From assembly GCA_017444705.1 (NCBI GenBank), contig JAFSWA010000070.1:1-10295 (forward strand): DNA of 10,295 nucleotides. The letters run 5' to 3'. Position 1 is the first letter of the stretch; each line of letters starts with the position of its first letter. The position numbers and the translations under genes were made by a program. This DNA is from a bacterium. GTDB taxonomy: Bacteria > Cyanobacteriota > Vampirovibrionia > Gastranaerophilales > Gastranaerophilaceae. Shown in pieces: positions 5,065 through 10,295 of this stretch. The notes under the pieces are model-generated. The model saw only the letters and a program-made list of their open reading frames with translations, did not search any database and was not told the DNA's origin.

Positions 5065-6517
5065 TTAGCAACCAACCGAGAATTGTTCTGACCCCGACAC
5101 CTGTTGCACCCTTTTTAAGAGTATCATACTGAGGTTTGTCGATGTGGGCTGTTCCTGCAATATCAAGGTGAGCCCAGTTCTTGTTTTTGACAAAATTCTT
5201 CAAAAATACCCCAGCCGCTGACGCTCCGCCATAGCGTGAACCTGTATTTTTCATATCGGCAATATCGCTTTTTAAATTGTCCATATACTCTTCAAAAAGC
5301 GGAAGTTCCCAGAATTTCTCACCGTTTTCTTCACCGGATTTGATAATTTCTTTTGTCATCTCGGGGTTTGTACCCATAATTCCTGACGCAACAGAACCAA
5401 GAGCCACCATACAAGCTCCTGTTAAGGTCGCAATGTCAATAATCGCATCGGGTTCAAGTTCTTCGGCAAAACAAAGTGCATCAGCCAAAGTCAGTCTGCC
5501 CTCTGCATCAGTATTATCAACTTCAATAGTTTTACCGTTTTTAGCGATTAAAACATCCCCCGGTTTATAAGCCTTGCCCGAAATCATATTCTCACACGCC
5601 GCAACAACAGCGTGAACTTCAATTTCGGGTTTTAATTGAGCCAAAGCTTTCATAACGGACATAACACATGCCGCACCTGACATATCATCTTTCATATTTA
5701 ACATTGATGAGGGGGGTTTCAAATCCATTCCGCCACTGTCAAAAGTCAAACCTTTACCAATAAGTGCAATTTTTTTCTTGGGGTTTTGACCAAGATACTT
5801 CATATAAATTAATCGTGGCGGGTTTATTGACCCTTTTCCGACTGCATAATAAGCATTTAAACCCATTTCTTTGATTTGGTTTTCATCATAAACCGTAACA
5901 TCAATTCCCTCAATTGCTTTTGCTTTTTCTGCAAGAGTTTCGGGAGTAATAACAGCTGAGGGTTCATTGATTAAATCACGGGTAAAAGAGGTTGAATTTG
6001 CGATAATTTCACCTTTGCGAACGGCTTTTTCAACTTCGTCAATTCTTGCGGGAGTGGAAATTATCAATTCTTCTGTCGGGCTTTCGTTCTTCTTTGATTT
6101 ATATTTGTCAAAATCATAAGTGCCTATAATTGCGTCCTCTGCAATGATTTGAGCCTCTTTTAATAAATCAAAATCCTCAAAAATTCTTATGGCAACTTTT
6201 TTGTTATTTTTCATTGTGTCACATTTTTGAACAGCTTTTGCAACAGCCTGACGGAGTTTGTCAAACGTAAACTCTGATTTTTCACCTAATCCTATGAGCA
6301 AAACCTTGTCTGCATTGAGTTTCCCGTTGGTTGTTAATAAATATGTCTGACCGTATTCGCCTGTAAATTCTTCTTTCGGGAAGATGTAATTTGATAACTG
6401 CCCGCCTAATAAATCATTAAGCCGACAATTTGATAAATCTTGGTTTTTGAAAAATCGTACAATTAAAATATTTGCATCTGAATCCAATAAATGTTTGTCC
6501 GTAACAGTAATTTTCAT
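5060..6517 (-). CDS. pepA: Leucyl aminopeptidase (M17 family, PepA)
   Basis: This is a 485-residue cytosolic metallopeptidase that removes N-terminal residues from peptides, with activity on Leu typical of the family. The C-terminal catalytic domain has every expected residue. GKGLTFDSGG gives Lys255 and Asp260, MDLKP the catalytic Lys267, and KDDMSGA the ligand Asp278. The family signature NTDAEGRL gives Asp337, Glu339 and Arg341. The spacing equals that of E. coli PepA (Lys270, Lys282, Asp293, Asp352, Glu354, Arg356). Family members are hexamers with two metal ions per subunit. The reading frame stays open to 6673, but the start is placed at 6517: GAAAGG (6525-6530) is 7 nt upstream, a promoter lies at 6552-6580, and the length is then normal. 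The extension would also overlap glyS. The gene is convergent with the J-protein gene and divergent from glyS. Confidence 0.96.
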   Translation of the reverse strand: MKITVTDKHLLDSDANILIVRFFKNQDLSNCRLNDLLGGQLSNYIFPKEEFTGEYGQTYLLTTNGKLNADKVLLIGLGEKSEFTFDKLRQAVAKAVQKCDTMKNNKKVAIRIFEDFDLLKEAQIIAEDAIIGTYDFDKYKSKKNESPTEELIISTPARIDEVEKAVRKGEIIANSTSFTRDLINEPSAVITPETLAEKAKAIEGIDVTVYDENQIKEMGLNAYYAVGKGSINPPRLIYMKYLGQNPKKKIALIGKGLTFDSGGMDLKPPSSMLNMKDDMSGAACVMSVMKALAQLKPEIEVHAVVAACENMISGKAYKPGDVLIAKNGKTIEVDNTDAEGRLTLADALCFAEELEPDAIIDIATLTGACMVALGSVASGIMGTNPEMTKEIIKSGEENGEKFWELPLFEEYMDNLKSDIADMKNTGSRYGGASAAGVFLKNFVKNKNWAHLDIAGTAHIDKPQYDTLKKGATGVGVRTILGWLLK

Positions 6518-6551
6518 ATTATTGCCTTTCTTTTTTGTTCTGTTCAAAATA

Positions 6552-6580
6552 ATTTTAGCAATTTTTAAGAGAAAATTCAA
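6552..6580 (-). promoter_or_regulatory. Probable sigma-70 promoter of pepA
   Basis: On the minus strand TTGAAT (6580-6575) is followed after exactly 17 bp by TAAAAT (6557-6552), predicting a start near 6545 and a leader of about 28 nt before the ATG at 6517. It lies downstream of the alternative upstream ATGs of the frame, which supports the shorter protein. Confidence 0.65.
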
Positions 6581-6626
6581 GATAAGATTAACGGGATAAT
6601 ATAAACTATTCATATATTTTTCTTTT

Positions 6627-6635
6627 TGATATAAT
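6627..6635 (+). promoter_or_regulatory. Extended -10 promoter of the glyS operon
   Basis: TGATATAAT at 6627-6635 is a perfect extended -10 (TGnTATAAT). The -35 region is weak (TATTCA around 6607), as is common for extended -10 promoters. The predicted start near 6642 gives a leader of about 24 nt carrying GAAAGG (6651-6655 region), too short for a T-box or other riboswitch. The operon is therefore not controlled by a leader structure here. Confidence 0.6.
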
Positions 6636-6665
6636 TTAATAAGAATTACAGAAAGGTAAAGGTTT

Positions 6666-8681
6666 ATGAGCAAATATTTATTGGAAATCGGAGTTGAAGA
6701 ATTACCCTACAAGTTTATAACTTCTGCAATAGAACAGTTAAAAACCGGATTTGAGGCACTTTTAAATAATAATGAAATATCGTACGGAAAAGTTGAAGTT
6801 TATGGTGCCCCAAGACGTTTGGCAATAGAAATAAGTGATTTGACCGATAAACAAAAAGATGTTATAAAAACCGTAAAAGGTCCTATTGCAAAAATTGCAT
6901 ATACCCAAAACGGCGAATTATCTCCTGCGGGTTTGGGTTTTGCGAAGAAAAACGGAGTTGAACCTAAGGATATTTATACCGAAGATAATTATATTTTTGC
7001 AAAAGTGGAGCAAAAAGGAGCTTTAACAAAAGATGTTTTGTCCGATGCAATACAGAACCTTATTTTAAAGTTACAGGCACCTTATTTTATGCGTTGGGCG
7101 GATTTAGACGTAAAATTTCAGCGTCCTATAAGGTGGATTTTGTCTTTGTATAATGATGAAATTTTACCTTTGGAAATAGCAAAAGTAAAAGCCTCAAATT
7201 TTACAAGAGGACATAGATTTGCAAATGAAAATATGCTTACAAATATAGTTGTTGACAAAATCGATAATTATAAAAAAATTCTTTTTGATAATAAGGTTAT
7301 TGTTGACCAAAAAGAACGCAGAGAAAAAATAATTGAACTATGTAAAAAAGAAGCGGACAAAATCGGTGCAAGTATTGATTTCAACAACGAGGCACTTTTA
7401 GAAGAAGTTACAAATATTGTTGAATATCCGATACCTGTTGTATGTGAATTTGATGAAAAATATTTGAGTGTTCCCGATGTTGTTACAGTTACTATTATGG
7501 AAACTCATCAAAGATATTTCCCGCTCTACAAGGATGGGAAACTTTTAAACAAATTTATTACGGTAACAAATTATCTCGGTGATAATTTTGACAATATAAG
7601 AAACGGAAATCTCAGAGTTGTAAGAGCAAGATTAGAAGACGGTATTTTCTTTTACGAAGAAGATACAAAAACTAAATTGTCAGATAAACTTGAAGCCTTA
7701 AAGGGTGTAACTTTCCAAAAAGGTATGGGTTCAATGTATGAAAAAACAAAAAGAATTGTTGAACTTTCAAAATACTTACAGGAAGAATTGGATGTGAAAT
7801 CGGAAACGATAGACAGAACGGCTCTTTTATGCAAGGCGGATTTGGTTACAAAGCTTGTATTTGAGTTTACGGAATTACAAGGTTTTATAGGTGCTGATTA
7901 TGCACTGAAAAGCGGTGAAAATGAAAGGGTTGCACAAGGAATAAAAGAACATTATTTCCCTCTTGGTGCAAATTCCGTATTATCATCGTGTATTGAGGGA
8001 CAAATAGTCGGAATTGCAGATAAAATCGACACAATTTGTGCAGTTTTTGCCGGCGGTAAAAAGCCTACGGGTTCATCTGATCCTCTTGGTGTAAGACGTG
8101 CTACTTTTGGAATTATAGCTACAATTGAAGATAAAAAGCTTGATATTAATTTAGATAAACTTGTGGAAAAATCTATATCAATTTTACCTGTTGAAGTTGA
8201 TGACAAAACAAAATTAAAAAATAATGTTTTGGAATTTTTCAAAGAAAGACTGTATCAAAAATATAAAACGCAAAATGTTGAAGAAGATGTTTTGCAAGCG
8301 GTTTTGAATACTGATTGGGCTTTATCCGATTTGAAAGATTTTTCGTTAAAATTGGAAATAGCAAAGGAATTAAAGTTTGATAAATATCAAAAGTTTGTTG
8401 AACAGGCAAAGAGAGTTTATAATATTTTAAAAGATTATAATGAAATTAAAACTCCCGATGAAACAAAATTTGTAATGAATGAAGAAAAAAATCTTTATTT
8501 AAAGATAAAAAATGTGAATAATTCCCTAACGGAACTTGATGCTTTAACGCCTGACATAATAGAATTTTTTGATAAAGTTCTTGTTATGGAAGAAGGGTAT
8601 AAGGAAAATCGTTTAGCATTATTATATCAGTTAAAATTAAAGCTTAATAATATATGTAATTTTTCAAAGATAGTACAATAA
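6666..8681 (+). CDS. glyS: Glycyl-tRNA synthetase beta subunit
   Basis: This 671-residue protein is the tRNA-binding subunit of the bacterial (alpha-beta)2-type glycyl-tRNA synthetase, which attaches glycine to tRNA-Gly in the cytosol. The N-terminus LLEIGVEELPYKF (5-17) is the family hallmark. Further conserved blocks are GAPRRLA (47-53), HQRYFPL (281-287), GNLRVVRARLEDGIFFYEED (314-333), KADLVTKLVFEFTELQGFIG (390-409, in the HD-like domain) and SDPLGVRR (471-478). The C-terminal part (about 560-671) is the helical anticodon-binding (DALR-like) domain. Length fits the usual 670-700. The alpha subunit gene glyQ, which carries the catalytic core, is not adjacent, so it must lie elsewhere for the enzyme to work. 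First gene of an operon with mscS and rlmH. Confidence 0.96.
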   Translation: MSKYLLEIGVEELPYKFITSAIEQLKTGFEALLNNNEISYGKVEVYGAPRRLAIEISDLTDKQKDVIKTVKGPIAKIAYTQNGELSPAGLGFAKKNGVEPKDIYTEDNYIFAKVEQKGALTKDVLSDAIQNLILKLQAPYFMRWADLDVKFQRPIRWILSLYNDEILPLEIAKVKASNFTRGHRFANENMLTNIVVDKIDNYKKILFDNKVIVDQKERREKIIELCKKEADKIGASIDFNNEALLEEVTNIVEYPIPVVCEFDEKYLSVPDVVTVTIMETHQRYFPLYKDGKLLNKFITVTNYLGDNFDNIRNGNLRVVRARLEDGIFFYEEDTKTKLSDKLEALKGVTFQKGMGSMYEKTKRIVELSKYLQEELDVKSETIDRTALLCKADLVTKLVFEFTELQGFIGADYALKSGENERVAQGIKEHYFPLGANSVLSSCIEGQIVGIADKIDTICAVFAGGKKPTGSSDPLGVRRATFGIIATIEDKKLDINLDKLVEKSISILPVEVDDKTKLKNNVLEFFKERLYQKYKTQNVEEDVLQAVLNTDWALSDLKDFSLKLEIAKELKFDKYQKFVEQAKRVYNILKDYNEIKTPDETKFVMNEEKNLYLKIKNVNNSLTELDALTPDIIEFFDKVLVMEEGYKENRLALLYQLKLKLNNICNFSKIVQ

Positions 8682-8693
8682 TATGAGGTCAAT

Positions 8694-9563
8694 ATGGAAC
8701 AGTATTTAATGGCAAAAACAGCAGGTTTAGTTAGTCATAATGCTATAAAAAGTATTTTATATACAATTCTTAATTTTGTAATTTATTGTTTTTTAATGTG
8801 GCTTGGGCTTACACTTATTGATAAATTCATTGATAAAATAACAGCAGCATTGAAAAAACGTGATACCGAAAGTCTTTTGTTAAGATTTATGCCGCTACTA
8901 AGAAAAACCGCGAAAATTGCTTTTGGACTTGTGTTTACGGTAGCGGTACTCCAACTTTACGGATTTTCTGTTTCAACCTTAGTTGCAGGTATCGGAGTTG
9001 GCGGTGTAGTTTTTGGTTTGGCTGCACAGAAAACAATTATTAATATTTTTGGTTCGGTTTCTTTAATTATTGATAATGCTTATAAAGTCGGTGATTATAT
9101 TTGCGTAAGTTATTCTCTCGACGGAAAGGATGTTGAAGGTTATGTTGAAGATATAACACTCCGTTCAACAAAAATAAGAAGTTTAGAGGGTACAATGTAT
9201 AACGTCCCGAACGGAAATATATCAGAAGGTGTGGTTAAGAATTATACACAAATGAAAAAAAGATTATTTAAAGAAAAAATCAACCTTACTTATTCGACAA
9301 CCACTGAAAAAATTGAGCAGGCAAAAGCTATTTGTGTGGAAGTATTGACTTCTCACCCCGAAGTTTTGGGTAATTATAATGTAAATTTATGTTCACTCAG
9401 TTCATATTCGGTAGATATTCAGATTTTGGCGGATATGAAACCTATGGGGCTTGCACAATTGTATAAAGTTAAAAACGACATTCTCATGGATATTTTTAAA
9501 CGGTTTAACGAAAACGGTATTGATTTTGCGTTCCCGACACAAACTATTGAGTTGAAACAATGA
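8694..9563 (+). CDS. Small-conductance mechanosensitive channel, MscS family
   Basis: This 289-residue inner-membrane protein is close to the length of E. coli MscS (286). Three membrane segments are visible: about 21-46, 71-90, and the pore-lining glycine/alanine-rich helix about 94-126 containing VAGIGVGGVVFGLAAQ (97-112). The cytoplasmic beta domain follows (DNAYKVGDYI near 127-136, EGYVEDITLRSTKIRSLEG near 148-166, and VPNG at 171-174), then the alpha/beta vestibule domain. The family forms heptameric channels that open under membrane tension and release solutes on osmotic downshock. Start: GAGGT (8685-8689) is 4 nt before the ATG, 12 bp after the glyS stop. Its stop overlaps the rlmH start in ATGA, implying translational coupling. 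The link to translation genes looks like co-transcription only. Confidence 0.92.
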   Translation: MEQYLMAKTAGLVSHNAIKSILYTILNFVIYCFLMWLGLTLIDKFIDKITAALKKRDTESLLLRFMPLLRKTAKIAFGLVFTVAVLQLYGFSVSTLVAGIGVGGVVFGLAAQKTIINIFGSVSLIIDNAYKVGDYICVSYSLDGKDVEGYVEDITLRSTKIRSLEGTMYNVPNGNISEGVVKNYTQMKKRLFKEKINLTYSTTTEKIEQAKAICVEVLTSHPEVLGNYNVNLCSLSSYSVDIQILADMKPMGLAQLYKVKNDILMDIFKRFNENGIDFAFPTQTIELKQ

Positions 9564-10030
9564 ATATAAAAATAATCGCTGTCGGAAAAATAAAAGAAAA
9601 ATACACAAAAGAATGGATTAAAGAATTTGAAAAACGACTTAGTGCATATTGTTCTTTTTCAGTAGAAGAAATCTCTGCCGAACCTATTTTAGATGAAAAT
9701 TCTTATGAAAAATATAAAATAACAGAAGGTGAAAAAATTTTATCTCATATAAAACAAGAGGCTTTTGTTATAACTCTTGAAATAAAGGGAAAAACCATGT
9801 CCTCCGAAAATTTTGCACAAAAGATAAAAGAAATTTCTCTAAATGGTATAAACGAATTAATTTTTGTAATAGGCGGTGCAAACGGTTTGAGCCAAAACGT
9901 TAGTGACAGAGCTGATTTAAAATTGAGTTTTTCGGAAATGACTTTTACGCATCAAATGATTAGACTTATTTTAATTGAACAAATTTATCGTGCCTTTAAA
10001 ATAATAAATCGGGAAACTTATCACAGATAG
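9560..10030 (+). CDS. rlmH: 23S rRNA (pseudouridine-1915-N3)-methyltransferase RlmH
   Basis: This 156-residue SPOUT-class methyltransferase has almost exactly the length of E. coli RlmH (155). The family methylates N3 of pseudouridine 1915 in helix 69 of 23S rRNA, using S-adenosylmethionine and acting on assembled 70S ribosomes. Diagnostic features are the N-terminus MNIKIIAVGKIKEKY, the cofactor-binding knot segment LIFVIGGANGL (near 99-109) and the C-terminus LIEQIYRAFKIINRETYHR ending in the conserved YHR. The ATG overlaps the mscS stop by 4 bp (ATGA), so translation is probably coupled. It is the last gene of the glyS operon. Confidence 0.96.
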   Translation: MNIKIIAVGKIKEKYTKEWIKEFEKRLSAYCSFSVEEISAEPILDENSYEKYKITEGEKILSHIKQEAFVITLEIKGKTMSSENFAQKIKEISLNGINELIFVIGGANGLSQNVSDRADLKLSFSEMTFTHQMIRLILIEQIYRAFKIINRETYHR

Positions 10031-10049
10031 TACAGTTATAAACATTAAG

Positions 10050-10091
10050 TTTTGTTAAAAATAATTTTAAAATAGCAAAAATTTTTTTTTT
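10050..10091 (+). terminator. AU-rich hairpin with ten-T tract after rlmH
   Basis: TTTTG (10050-10054) pairs with CAAAA (10076-10080), enclosing TTAAAA (10055-10060) paired with TTTTAA (10065-10070), with a 4-nt loop and a one-sided bulge AATAG. Ten consecutive T residues follow (10082-10091). The stem is almost entirely A-U and so weak, but the T-tract is the longest in the window and the position, 20 nt after the rlmH stop, is right. Confidence 0.45.
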
Positions 10092-10132
10092 GTATATTAG
10101 AATTATTGAAAATATAAAAACGGAGAAAAATC

Positions 10133-10295
10133 ATGAAATTAAATTCAACGAATAATTTGTCTTTCGGAAAAATGTATTTTGATTATAAAGATCAATTACC
10201 TACAAGACAACAGCGAAAAATAATACATGGTATAATAAAAAATCCTCTTTTAACAGTTAATCTTGAAAAGAAATTGGAAGAATCAGATACTGATA
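10133..10295 (+). CDS. Hypothetical protein, N-terminal fragment (runs off the window)
   Basis: An ATG at 10133 opens a frame of 54 codons with no stop before the window ends. The protein starts MKLNSTNNLSFGK and continues with a charged, probably helical region (MYFDYKDQLPTRQQRKIIHG...LEKKLEESDTD). GGAG (10122-10125) lies 7 nt upstream of the ATG, and TAGAAT (10098-10103) is a possible -10 after the rlmH terminator, so it is a separate transcription unit. There is no signal peptide or membrane segment in the visible part. The N-terminal asparagine-rich run ending in SFGK is a pattern I associate with many uncharacterised proteins of Gastranaerophilales genomes; this is recollection, not a domain match. 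No function is proposed. Confidence 0.75.
   Translation, partial: MKLNSTNNLSFGKMYFDYKDQLPTRQQRKIIHGIIKNPLLTVNLEKKLEESDTD

Noticed and set aside
5277..5570. 97-codon plus-strand frame within pepA
   Set aside because: Antisense shadow of the strongly conserved aminopeptidase catalytic domain, with no start signals.
6518..6673. N-terminal 52-residue extension of the pepA frame
   Set aside because: The promoter (6552-6580) and ribosome binding site (6525-6530) lie inside it, it overlaps the glyS start, and PepA proteins begin at the internal Met.
7652..8242. Two minus-strand frames within glyS
   Set aside because: Both are antisense to conserved GlyRS-beta blocks and have no supporting promoter or ribosome binding site.
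9402..9608. 68-codon minus-strand frame across the mscS/rlmH junction
   Set aside because: Antisense to two well-identified genes; the sequence has no recognisable features.

Overview
The window is AT-rich bacterial DNA that combines an accessory region on the left (about 1-4560) with a compact block of housekeeping genes on the right (about 4650-10030). Several features suit a gut-type Gastranaerophilales (Vampirovibrionia/'Melainabacteria', the non-photosynthetic relatives of cyanobacteria) or a similar AT-rich gut bacterium. These are the base composition, a J-domain protein with a Vipp1/PspA-like N-terminal helix, a two-subunit-type glycyl-tRNA synthetase, and a final truncated protein with an N-terminal 'NNLSFGK' stretch. 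That taxonomic assignment is an inference and is not proven by any single marker.

Left region. Positions 1-229 read, on the minus strand, as the left end of an IS110-family insertion sequence. The first 13 codons of a DEDD-type transposase (positions 41-1) are preceded by a non-coding leader that folds into two consecutive stem-loops. These stem-loops hold short guide-like segments matching the predicted transposon/target junction: one matches the flanking target and one is complementary to the transposon end. Both converge on the same CT core dinucleotide at 228-229. This is the layout of a target- and donor-specifying bridge RNA. The flank is itself a REP-like palindrome, followed by a second, unrelated 91-bp palindromic repeat (253-343).

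Positions 364-4185 (minus) encode a 1273-residue protein with an N-terminal superfamily 2 helicase, a duplicated middle domain of unknown function, and a C-terminal block of about six membrane segments. This architecture is unusual and I cannot assign it to a named system. Positions 4186-4651 have no credible gene. They hold a GC-rich, hairpin-rich stretch closed by a long-range 13-bp stem (4334-4346 with 4514-4527), which is a candidate structured RNA or repeat element of unrecognised family.

Right region. A small J-domain protein (4652-5014, plus) converges on pepA, leucyl aminopeptidase (5060-6517, minus). pepA is divergent from a tightly packed operon, glyS (glycyl-tRNA synthetase beta chain), an mscS-family channel gene and rlmH (23S rRNA pseudouridine-1915 methyltransferase). 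glyS and mscS are 12 bp apart and mscS/rlmH overlap by 4 bp. Good sigma-70-like promoters are visible for pepA, glyS and the J-protein gene. A hairpin plus T-tract ends the J-protein gene, and an AU-rich hairpin followed by ten T residues ends the rlmH operon. A new gene begins at 10133 and runs off the window.
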